Source: Rhodospirillales bacterium (lineage in GTDB: Bacteria > Pseudomonadota > Alphaproteobacteria > Rhodospirillales > Shumkoniaceae). Taken from it: 64,000 nt of DNA. Position numbers and translations under genes: made by a program. Every line of letters begins with the position of its first letter. Position 1 is the first letter of the stretch. The stretch covers positions 112,547 to 176,546 of the forward strand of contig JANQJG010000214.1 of assembly GCA_028281785.1 (NCBI GenBank). Reading direction: 5' to 3'. The notes beneath the pieces were generated by a model. It worked only from the letters and a program-made list of their open reading frames with translations, was not told the origin of the DNA and did no database searches. Positions 26,045 to 33,393 of the stretch are shown in pieces.

Positions 26045-27004
26045 CTAACGAACGATGTCGCCGAAGTCGGTGGACAGCAGCTCGTCGAGCTCGTCTCGGG
26101 TGGTGACGACCGTGTCGCCATGCTGGCTCATGGCCAGGGCCGCCAGCACGGCACCATAGCGGAACCCCTTTGCCAGATCGCCGCCCAGCCAGCCATGGAG
26201 AACCCCGGCGACCATCGCGTCGCCCGCGCCGATACGATCGACGATGCTGACCTCGCGGGCAGAGACGCGGTGAAACTCATTCCCGTCCCAGCCGATCAGG
26301 CCGTGCTTCGACAGGGATACCACGACGTTCTTCGCCGAGCTCAGCTCTGCGAGCTGTTCGACGATTTCCTCGGGCTCCCCATGACACCCGAAAACGCCTT
26401 CGGCGTCACGCCGACCGCAGACCAGGATATCGACCCCGCGCATCACCGGCAGAAGCCGCTCCCGGGCCTCTTCCGGTGTCCATAAGAGCTGGCGGTAGTT
26501 CACGTCGAAACTGGTAGTCGCGCCCGTATCCCGAGCCTGTTCCAAGGCTTGGCGGATGATCTTCTCGGCGCCGGGTGACAGCGGCTGGGTCAGGCCGCTC
26601 ATATGAACATGGCGCGTGTCGAGCATGTACCCCCAGTCGATGTCCTCCGGGAGCAACTGACTGAAGCTGGAGTCCTTGCGGTCGTAGTAAACCTTGATGG
26701 GCCGGGGCGGCTCGGCATATTCGACATAGTAAACGCTGACCCGGCCGTCCTTGCGCCATCTCACGGCGGAAAGATCGATGCCGTAGCCGCGATAGCTGTG
26801 GGCGACGCGGCGCCCGGGCGACGTGTCGGGCAAGCCGCTGACCCAGCCGCAGGTCCATCCGAGCTGCGCCAGGGCGCCGACCACATTGGCTTCGGTTCCG
26901 GCCGCCTTCACGTCGAAGTGAAGGGTTTGCTCGATCCGCCGGCCGACGGGTACGCTCAGCCGGAGCCCCCCTTCCCCGAAGGTCGTCACATCAAAGCGTG
27001 GCAT
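26045..27004 (-). CDS. PfkB-family sugar kinase (KDG kinase-like)
   Basis: 319-residue ribokinase-fold kinase. N-terminal substrate motif AAGTEANVVGALAQLGW and C-terminal catalytic motif DRIGAGDAMVAG with the base aspartate are present. DVNYRQLLWTPEEAR resembles the DPNLRPRLW segment of 2-keto-3-deoxygluconate kinases. It overlaps the end of the epimerase gene by 14 bases, so the start could be ATG 27004 (chosen) or ATG 27022; neither has a strong ribosome site. Last gene of the split-transketolase operon; it probably phosphorylates the sugar or sugar acid feeding it. Confidence 0.87.
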   Translation of the reverse strand: MPRFDVTTFGEGGLRLSVPVGRRIEQTLHFDVKAAGTEANVVGALAQLGWTCGWVSGLPDTSPGRRVAHSYRGYGIDLSAVRWRKDGRVSVYYVEYAEPPRPIKVYYDRKDSSFSQLLPEDIDWGYMLDTRHVHMSGLTQPLSPGAEKIIRQALEQARDTGATTSFDVNYRQLLWTPEEARERLLPVMRGVDILVCGRRDAEGVFGCHGEPEEIVEQLAELSSAKNVVVSLSKHGLIGWDGNEFHRVSAREVSIVDRIGAGDAMVAGVLHGWLGGDLAKGFRYGAVLAALAMSQHGDTVVTTRDELDELLSTDFGDIVR

Positions 27005-27860
27005 GGTCGCCCACCGATCCATAGGAATTGTTCAAAAGCCCGGCCTCGGCCATGCTGGCTGCCAGCCACGTCCGGGCGTCCACGATCATCCTCATAGCGT
27101 CTGGATGATCGTCGTTCCACATCTCGACGAGGAACGGCCCCGCATAATTAATGTCCGCGAGCGTGCGAAAGGCGTCGAGGAAAGGCACGTCGCCGGTTCC
27201 GAAGGCGACCCGGCGATAGGCTCCCGGACGCGCGTCCTTCAGGTGAATGCCGACCAGATGGCCCCGCGCCCGCCGCAGCTCGGCACAGACATCCAAACGG
27301 TTTCCAGCCAGGTTCCCCAGGTCGGGATAGACCTGTAGCCAGGGGCTATCGAAGTACTCGACGAAATCCATGGCCTCGCTGACGGACGTGATGTCCTCGC
27401 CATCCATGTTCTCGAGCGCCAGCATCACACCCGCGGCGCTGGCCCATTCCAGGCCCTGTTCGAGGCCATCTCGAAACCGCTCTCGGACCCCGTCGTCATG
27501 GGGTTCGTAAAAAACATAGTAGCCGGAAAGCTGGATAATACGCGCGCCTAGATCCACCGCCAAATCAATGCCACGCCGAAGAATATCGGTGGCCTTCTCG
27601 CGGGTTTCCGGGACGGCACTCCCCAGCGGGTATCGGCGATGGGCACTGAGAATCAGGGTCTGGATCGCCGTTCCGGCATCTTGCGCCGCGTTCCGCACAA
27701 CCGCGCGTTCGGCCATCGACCAGTCCAGGCGGCGCAGCCGCTCCTCGCTCTCGTCGATCGGGATCTCGATGAAGTCGTAGCCGGCCTCGACGACGGCCGC
27801 CATGCGCGCGGACCAGTCGGCGAGGTCGGGCAAAGCCTTCTCATAGATCCCGATGCGCAT
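26991..27860 (-). CDS. L-xylulose-5-phosphate 3-epimerase-like protein (UlaE/SgbU family)
   Basis: 289-residue TIM-barrel isomerase, colinear with E. coli UlaE as recalled: GIYEKALP, FIEIPIDESEERLRRLDWS, LSAHRRYPLGS. The metal ligands are all present: Glu in LALENMDGED, Asp in QVYPDLGN, His in VGIHLKDARPG, Glu in FLVEMWNDDH. It should interconvert L-xylulose-5-phosphate and L-ribulose-5-phosphate or close analogues. The ATG at 27860 lies 1 base after the stop of the UlaD-like gene. Unlike its UlaD and UlaF neighbours it keeps a standard active site. Confidence 0.9.
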   Translation of the reverse strand: MRIGIYEKALPDLADWSARMAAVVEAGYDFIEIPIDESEERLRRLDWSMAERAVVRNAAQDAGTAIQTLILSAHRRYPLGSAVPETREKATDILRRGIDLAVDLGARIIQLSGYYVFYEPHDDGVRERFRDGLEQGLEWASAAGVMLALENMDGEDITSVSEAMDFVEYFDSPWLQVYPDLGNLAGNRLDVCAELRRARGHLVGIHLKDARPGAYRRVAFGTGDVPFLDAFRTLADINYAGPFLVEMWNDDHPDAMRMIVDARTWLAASMAEAGLLNNSYGSVGDHATL

Positions 27861-27861
27861 A

Positions 27862-28518
27862 TCAGTCAAAGGTCTCGGCAATGACATCGCCAAACCGCCT
27901 TGCGGCCGCGGCGGGGTCGTCCGCCGCCCAGATGGCGCGCCCGGCGATGAAGACGAATACGGGAAGCCCGGCGAAAACGGGAATGGTGTCGGGGGTAATG
28001 CCCCCCGTCACCGTCACCTTGAACCCCATATCGGCAAAGGCTCGGATGGTTTTCAACGCTTCCGGGGTCCATACCGAGCCGCCTGTGGCGCCGACCTCGG
28101 CGGTGCTGTGATAGACCACCTGCTCGATGCCGAGATCGCGCCAGGCCATTACCTGCGTGTCGGTCCAATTATCGGCAAGTTCCACCTGAACCTCGCCGCC
28201 ACGGGACCGGGCCACCTCGGCCGCCGCGGCGATGGTTTCCATCGGCGCCTCGCCGACGACCGAGACCCAGTTGGCGCCGGCATCGAACACCATCTCGGCG
28301 ATCTTGCCCCCGGCCCGGACGATGCGCACATCGCCCAGGATCGTCGCGTTGGGATAGAGGTCCCGCAACTGGCGCACGGCATCCATCCCCGCCGACAGGC
28401 ACAGCAACGTGCCGACCTCGATGATATCGACGGCCTCGTGTACCTGCTCGGTGACCGCCAGCGCCTGTTGCAGGTCTTGAACGTCCAGCGCCAGCTGCAA
28501 GGCCGGCCGAGACGTCAT
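27862..28518 (-). CDS. KGPDC/HPS-family protein (UlaD-like) with altered active site
   Basis: 218-residue orotidine-decarboxylase-superfamily barrel, colinear with 3-keto-L-gulonate-6-phosphate decarboxylase UlaD. Metal and phosphate residues are conserved: Asp12, Glu34 (DIIEVGT), Asp63, Glu113, the TVTGG loop and IAGRA. Three catalytic positions differ. The UlaD motif DAKIAD reads DVRIVR here (Arg65 for the catalytic lysine, Arg68 for its partner aspartate). After His137, the second catalytic arginine is Ala140. Decarboxylation by the known mechanism is therefore doubtful. It overlaps the lactonase gene by 4 bases (ATGA). Confidence 0.85.
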   Translation of the reverse strand: MTSRPALQLALDVQDLQQALAVTEQVHEAVDIIEVGTLLCLSAGMDAVRQLRDLYPNATILGDVRIVRAGGKIAEMVFDAGANWVSVVGEAPMETIAAAAEVARSRGGEVQVELADNWTDTQVMAWRDLGIEQVVYHSTAEVGATGGSVWTPEALKTIRAFADMGFKVTVTGGITPDTIPVFAGLPVFVFIAGRAIWAADDPAAAARRFGDVIAETFD

Positions 28519-29462
28519 TTCGGGTCGGCCCAGGTGTAGACCCGCTGTGGGTTTTCGTACATGAACTTGTGTACGACCTCTTCCGAGAAGCCCTCGTCGT
28601 TGACCAGGCGCGGCAGGAAGCGTTCCTTGATCCAGGTGAAGCCCGGCCCGTAGCCATAGACCTTGTGATGCGAGCGGCGCCCCATGTCGTTGCTCAGCAT
28701 CAGCTTCTCCTCATAGCCGTCGGCGACGAGCTGGCGCAGCAGCTCGATGCGCATGGAATCCGGGTAGTACTTGGCCTTGCCCGGTCCGTCATAGATCAGA
28801 TAGACGCCGGTCTTCAGCATCTGACGGTGGTACCAGAGGTCGGGATTGCGGTCGACATGGGCGATCATCATGCGCTCCATGTCGAACCCCTCGTCCTGGA
28901 GGATTTCCGTGATCTCGATGCCCATGGTGCCATTGGTCGTATGGGCGTGCAGGGGGGCGCCGGTCTTGGTCGCTGCCCGCGCGCCGGCGCGGATATATTT
29001 CTCCTCGTTGGGGGTGATGTGCATATAGGCGGTGCCGACCTTGATCCATCCCGCCTTGTGGTCGGTGCCGTCCATGCCTTGGGTGCATTCGGCGATCATC
29101 CCATCGGCAATCTGATTGATGGTCATGTCGTCGACCTCGGGGCCCATGCCATGCTCCTCGCAGATCACGCCGGTACAGGCCAGCACGTGAACGCCTGTGG
29201 CGCTGGAGGCCTCGACCATGCCGGGCGTGTTGCGGCCCCAGGATTTGGGGGTCGTCTCCACGATGGTTCCGCCACCAACCTCGCGGAACTCGATCAGCAT
29301 CTCCTTGGCCTTCTCAACGCTGTTCAGCAGGTGATCCCCGCCTTCCTCGCCGGTGGCCTTGGAGCCTTCGCCCTTCGGATCGGTCAGAATATGCTCGTGG
29401 GCCATCGTGAAGCCCATCTCGGTCGTTTCGATGTCACCGAGAACCGTGCGAACCTTACCCAT
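28515..29462 (-). CDS. Phosphotriesterase-family lactonase-like hydrolase
   Basis: 315-residue binuclear metal hydrolase of the PTE family. Visible ligands: HEH in TMAHEHIL, the lysine to be carboxylated in GWIKVGTAY, His in PLHAHTTNG, His in IAHVDRN and Asp in LSNDMGRR. In PTE-family members studied near UlaDEF-like genes (Mycoplasma synoviae, from memory) the activity is hydrolysis of phosphorylated aldono-1,4-lactones. That fits here, where a lactonase step before the UlaD-like protein would be expected. Followed on the minus strand by ulaD-like with a 4-base overlap. Confidence 0.87.
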   Translation of the reverse strand: MGKVRTVLGDIETTEMGFTMAHEHILTDPKGEGSKATGEEGGDHLLNSVEKAKEMLIEFREVGGGTIVETTPKSWGRNTPGMVEASSATGVHVLACTGVICEEHGMGPEVDDMTINQIADGMIAECTQGMDGTDHKAGWIKVGTAYMHITPNEEKYIRAGARAATKTGAPLHAHTTNGTMGIEITEILQDEGFDMERMMIAHVDRNPDLWYHRQMLKTGVYLIYDGPGKAKYYPDSMRIELLRQLVADGYEEKLMLSNDMGRRSHHKVYGYGPGFTWIKERFLPRLVNDEGFSEEVVHKFMYENPQRVYTWADPK

Positions 29463-29552
29463 GTATACTCTCCCTCATTGCGGTCTGGCCGTGCCGATCA
29501 CGGCCGAAGCTGAAAAGAACGAAACAGTGTGAATTCGTTGAGTTGGACGCGC

Positions 29553-30200
29553 CTATTTCTGCCCATAGGATGTCAGATACATCTCGCGCGCATCCCGGAT
29601 GTCCTTGTCGCTCAAGGTATCGACGGGGCCGAGCAGCCGGGCGTAGTAGACGACCTCGGCTGTTTCCTCGACATAGACCGCGTTCTTCAGCGCCTCGCCC
29701 AGATCCTTCCCCACGGTAAAGACGCCGTGGTTGCGCATGAGGATCACCTGACCCCCGCCGATCTTTTCGACGATCTGGCGCCCGATATCCTCCTCGCCGA
29801 TGGTGGCGAAATCCGACACCGGAATGACGCCGCCGAACAGCGCGGCCGCCGTCGTCGTGTGAACCGGGATCGGCTCGCCGCGAATGGCGAATGTCGTGGC
29901 AAACCGGGAATGGGTGTGGACGATCCCGTGGATGTCGTCGCGGTGACGGTAGACGTAGAGATGCGAGCCCGTGTCGACCGAAGGTCTCAGGGAGCCCTCG
30001 ACCACGTTTCCGTCCAGATCGACGACGACCAGGTCCTCGGGCGTCATGTCGTCGAAACTCACACCGCTGGGTTTGATGACGACCAGGTTGGTTTCGGGGT
30101 CGCGCCCGCTGGCGTTGCCGCTGGTCCACATGACCAGGCCGGTCTTGGGCAGGGCGACATTTATTTCCCAAACCTTCTGGCGCAAGGCTTCCAGTTTCAT
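29553..30200 (-). CDS. Class II aldolase/L-ribulose-5-phosphate 4-epimerase-family protein (UlaF/AraD-like)
   Basis: 215 residues. Zinc ligands are seen in IVHTHSRFAT and LMRNHGVFTVG. TSGNASGRD and KPSGV bind phosphate, and the C-terminal SYGQK matches the AraD tail tyrosine. The acid/base aspartate of AraD (in TTHADYF) is missing: the segment reads TTTAAALF. So 4-epimerisation by the AraD mechanism is questionable and a retro-aldol reaction is possible. The ATG at 30200 follows GGAGAG, 14 bases after the transketolase subunit stop. A small hairpin lies in the 90-base gap to the lactonase gene. Confidence 0.87.
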   Translation of the reverse strand: MKLEALRQKVWEINVALPKTGLVMWTSGNASGRDPETNLVVIKPSGVSFDDMTPEDLVVVDLDGNVVEGSLRPSVDTGSHLYVYRHRDDIHGIVHTHSRFATTFAIRGEPIPVHTTTAAALFGGVIPVSDFATIGEEDIGRQIVEKIGGGQVILMRNHGVFTVGKDLGEALKNAVYVEETAEVVYYARLLGPVDTLSDKDIRDAREMYLTSYGQK

Positions 30201-30214
30201 AGTCGCTCTCTCCG

Positions 30215-31228
30215 TCAAAGGGCCTCGAGCTGAGAGACGCTGAGCGACGCGGCCTCCTGAAGCCGCACCGACGACAGATCGTCCTCCGTGACGTTCAGCC
30301 TGGTGTCCAGCAGCTCTTCGACACGCCGCACCAGGGCCATGGCATCCAGCCCGTATTTCGACATTAGATAGGGGAAGGAGGCGCCATGGGCGTAGGTGTC
30401 CTGAAGCCCGATCCTAGTCAGTTTTTTGCCTATGCCGTGCTCGGCCATCACCTCGGCAACGCAGGTGCCGAGACCGCCGATCACGTTGTGGTTCTCCATC
30501 GTGATCACGCCGAATTTGGGTTTCGACACGGCCTCGACGATCGTTGGATCGGTGAACGGCTTGAGGGTCGAGACATGCAGATGGGCGACGGATACGCCCC
30601 GTCGCCTCAATACCTCCGTCGCCCGCATCGCCTCTTCCGTGCACAGGCCGGAAGACAGCAGGGTCACATCCGTCCCAGTGCCGATGATCCGGGCACGGTC
30701 GAACTGCAACGGCTCGGAACGTGGAAACAGCCGTGGGATCTGGCCGCGCAGCATCCGCACATAGACCGGTCCATCAACGTCCTGGATCACGTCGAGCAAG
30801 GTTTCCACATCCGTCGCATCGCCGACTTCGAAGATGCGAAGGTTTGGGATGCCCCGAAGGATCGCGATGTCGTCAATAGCCTGATGGGTGACGCCGCCGG
30901 GCGTGGAAACGCCCGGAAGGAAGCCGAACAGCCGTACCCGCAGGTTCGGATAGGCGACCGACATCGAAAGCTGGTCGAGGGGCCGGCGATACAGGAAAAC
31001 GGCGAAGGTGTGGAGGAAGGGCGTAAATCCCTCTCGGGCCATGCCGCCCGCCCAACTCAGCATGTTCTGCTCGGCCATGCCCATGGAGAAGAAGCGGTCC
31101 GGATAGGTCTTCTTGAACAGGCCGATCTCGGTCGATCCCGTGAGGTCGCCCGAGAAGACGACGACCTCCGGCTTGTCCGCGGCCCAGCGGACGAGGTTGT
31201 TCTCGTGAACACGGTTGAGGAGTTCCAT
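30215..31228 (-). CDS. Transketolase, C-terminal subunit (split enzyme)
   Basis: 337-residue protein holding the pyrimidine-binding and C-terminal domains of transketolase. The ThDP-activating glutamate lies in GMAEQNMLSWAGGMAREG, followed by FLHTFAVFLYRRPLDQL, with the transketolase C-domain from about residue 200. It pairs with the N-terminal subunit 17 bases upstream. Split transketolases are known in sugar catabolic operons, for example the apulose-4-phosphate transketolase of D-apiose pathways. It probably takes a two-carbon unit from the ketose phosphate made by this operon. Confidence 0.93.
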   Translation of the reverse strand: MELLNRVHENNLVRWAADKPEVVVFSGDLTGSTEIGLFKKTYPDRFFSMGMAEQNMLSWAGGMAREGFTPFLHTFAVFLYRRPLDQLSMSVAYPNLRVRLFGFLPGVSTPGGVTHQAIDDIAILRGIPNLRIFEVGDATDVETLLDVIQDVDGPVYVRMLRGQIPRLFPRSEPLQFDRARIIGTGTDVTLLSSGLCTEEAMRATEVLRRRGVSVAHLHVSTLKPFTDPTIVEAVSKPKFGVITMENHNVIGGLGTCVAEVMAEHGIGKKLTRIGLQDTYAHGASFPYLMSKYGLDAMALVRRVEELLDTRLNVTEDDLSSVRLQEAASLSVSQLEAL

Positions 31229-31245
31229 AGTTGTATGCTCCCGGA

Positions 31246-32160
31246 TTACATCTGGTCGAGGAAGGCCTGGTAGCGGGCCATCTCCTCGTCGCTTTTGAAG
31301 CGCACGAAATGAAGGTGCGGCTTGCGCTCATCCAGGTACGGGATACCCTCGGTCGTATTCGTCTGCGCGAGGACAAACAACGGCTTTTCACGGTGCTCGG
31401 TATTGGCGATGGCGTCGGCCAGGGCGTCGACGTCATGCCCGTCGACCTCGACGGCCCGGCCGCCGAAGGCCTCGATCCTGGCGTCGATGGGCTCGATGTT
31501 CATCACGTCCTTGGTCAAGCCGTCGACCTGTTGTCCGTTGACGTCGGCGACGACCACGACATTGTCGAGCTTGTAGAAAGCGAGCGCCTGGACGGCCTCC
31601 CAGGTCTGCCCTTCCTCGAACTCGCCGTCCGACATGAAGACGAAAACGCGTCCCGTTTCTCCCCGAAGCCGCCTCGCCATGGCGATTCCACCCGCCTGGC
31701 TGAGGGCCTGTCCGAAGGAGCCGGTCGTCAGCTCGAAGCCCGGCGAGTGCTCTGCGCCGATCATCTCGACCGAGCTGCCATCCGTGTTGAACTGCTTAAG
31801 GCCCTGCGGGGACATGCGCCCGACCTCGACGAGGGTGGCATAAATGGCGACAGCGTAGTGAGCCGGGGAGATAAGCAGCCGGTCAAGGTCCGGCGCCTGG
31901 GGACCGTTATAGGCGGCGCCGAGGCCGTGTCCGACGCCCTGCTGGCCCGGCACACCGGGGAAGTGGGGTGGCAAGGCCGGCGCTTGGCTCGGTCCGAGAT
32001 CGAGCGCCTTCGTGTAAAGAACCGCCAGGATCTCGGCCGAGGAAAGGGTCTGGCTCAAATAGCAGCCATTGCGCTCGATCGTCAGTTCCAGAACCCGACG
32101 CCGGACGTTGTGGGCGACCCTTTGCGCCTGCTCCTGCCATGTGTTCGTCGACACATCCAT
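31246..32160 (-). CDS. Transketolase, N-terminal ThDP-binding subunit (split enzyme)
   Basis: 304 residues. The ThDP diphosphate motif is visible (FVMSDGEFEEGQTWEAV ending VADVNGQQVDG), along with PGQQGVGHGLGAAYNG-like text and the GSFGQALSQAGGIAMA segment. The gene is set to start at ATG 32160, but the GGAAGGAG ribosome site touches that ATG. The GTG two codons later (32154) has normal spacing and may be the real start. A further in-frame extension upstream overlaps the regulator gene and is rejected. Confidence 0.92.
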   Translation of the reverse strand: MDVSTNTWQEQAQRVAHNVRRRVLELTIERNGCYLSQTLSSAEILAVLYTKALDLGPSQAPALPPHFPGVPGQQGVGHGLGAAYNGPQAPDLDRLLISPAHYAVAIYATLVEVGRMSPQGLKQFNTDGSSVEMIGAEHSPGFELTTGSFGQALSQAGGIAMARRLRGETGRVFVFMSDGEFEEGQTWEAVQALAFYKLDNVVVVADVNGQQVDGLTKDVMNIEPIDARIEAFGGRAVEVDGHDVDALADAIANTEHREKPLFVLAQTNTTEGIPYLDERKPHLHFVRFKSDEEMARYQAFLDQM

Positions 32161-32227
32161 CTCCTTCCGTCTCGTCGGTCTCGAACGCAGCCCCATGGCG
32201 CGACGGCGGAGATGGCCCCAAGGCCGT

Positions 32228-33265
32228 TCAGGCCGCCGATTCTCTCCGGGGCTCGGTCGCCGGCAGGTAGCGCGATCCGGCACGGCGAAGAACTTCGCGT
32301 GCCGAGGTCTCCTCCATGACGACCGCGTTGACATACTTCCCGCGCAGGGCGCCGAGCAGCGCCGGCACCTTGTGGGCATTCGCGCTCATGCCGATGGACC
32401 ACATCGCCTGGCGCATGGCCTTCAGCGGGACGGATATGACCCGCTCCGAATAATCGCCCACCTCGCGGCCCTCGATGTCGATCATCCGGGCGCAGATATG
32501 GCCGACGGCGCCGGCCGCCAGGGCCGCCTCGCGGTCACCCGTGCGCATATAGCCGGCGCGCTCCAGACTCGACATGGAGGTCTCCAGGGCGCCGATGCCA
32601 AGGAGCATGATGTCCGCCTGCGCGGCCCGTTCGAGCGTTTGCACGATCTGCGTCTGTCGCATCAGCTGATCGCGGACTTGCGGGTCGTCGACGGCAGCCG
32701 GGGCGGACACCAGACGGCATACGCCGTTCATAAGCTCCGCCAGGCGAATGGCCAGCTTGGGGCCGTCGACCTCCGGATTCCCTTGGCCCAGCGACCCCGT
32801 CAGCTGGATCACCTCGACCCCCGCCAGATCGAGCCCTTGCACAGCCTGGACCATGTTGAAAAGGGTCGCGCCCCAGGTGATGCCGACGGTCATATGGTCG
32901 TCGACGACACCTTGCAGGAAATCGGCGGCCGCCGCCCCCACCGCGCGCAGGTTCGATTCGGGATCCGCCTCGTCGCGCACGACGATGGCGTCCCTGAGCC
33001 CGAACTCTTTCCGGAGACCCTCGGAGAGGGCCGGATTGCTTTCTACCGGGCGGCGGATGCTGATCTGCACGACACCGGTCTCGCGTGCCTCCGTAAGGAG
33101 GCGGGATACAGTTGAATGGGAGCAGCCCAAGATCTTCGCAATGTGCTGCTGGCCGAGATTCTGTTCATAGTAGAGCTCGGCCACGCGTCGCATCCGAGAT
33201 GCCCTTTGTCCCCTAGCCAACGACGTCACTCCTTTATCCGAATACCCGCCGACACTTACCCCCAT
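32228..33265 (-). CDS. SorC/DeoR-type sugar-responsive transcriptional regulator
   Basis: 345 residues from the start chosen at 33265 (GGGAA just before); a later ATG giving MRRVAELYYEQN is also possible. N-terminal helix-turn-helix: YYEQNLGQQHIAKILGCSHSTVSRLL. C-terminal SorC sugar-phosphate-binding domain with GITWGATLFNMVQAV, MLLGIGALETS, GHICARMID and IGMSANAHKVPALLGALRG. These proteins respond to phosphorylated sugars. It is the first gene of the minus-strand split-transketolase operon, 67 bases upstream of it, and is its likely regulator. Confidence 0.92.
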   Translation of the reverse strand: MGVSVGGYSDKGVTSLARGQRASRMRRVAELYYEQNLGQQHIAKILGCSHSTVSRLLTEARETGVVQISIRRPVESNPALSEGLRKEFGLRDAIVVRDEADPESNLRAVGAAAADFLQGVVDDHMTVGITWGATLFNMVQAVQGLDLAGVEVIQLTGSLGQGNPEVDGPKLAIRLAELMNGVCRLVSAPAAVDDPQVRDQLMRQTQIVQTLERAAQADIMLLGIGALETSMSSLERAGYMRTGDREAALAAGAVGHICARMIDIEGREVGDYSERVISVPLKAMRQAMWSIGMSANAHKVPALLGALRGKYVNAVVMEETSAREVLRRAGSRYLPATEPRRESAA

Positions 33266-33393
33266 TTCCCTGGTGAGGGCAAGACGGCTCGAATTTCGGC
33301 GTGACGATTCAACGGCCACGGCGCAGGTCACCTGTTCGGCTGAGGTTTCGACCGCGCCGGTATGACATAACTTGCGTAACTATGCAAATAATT

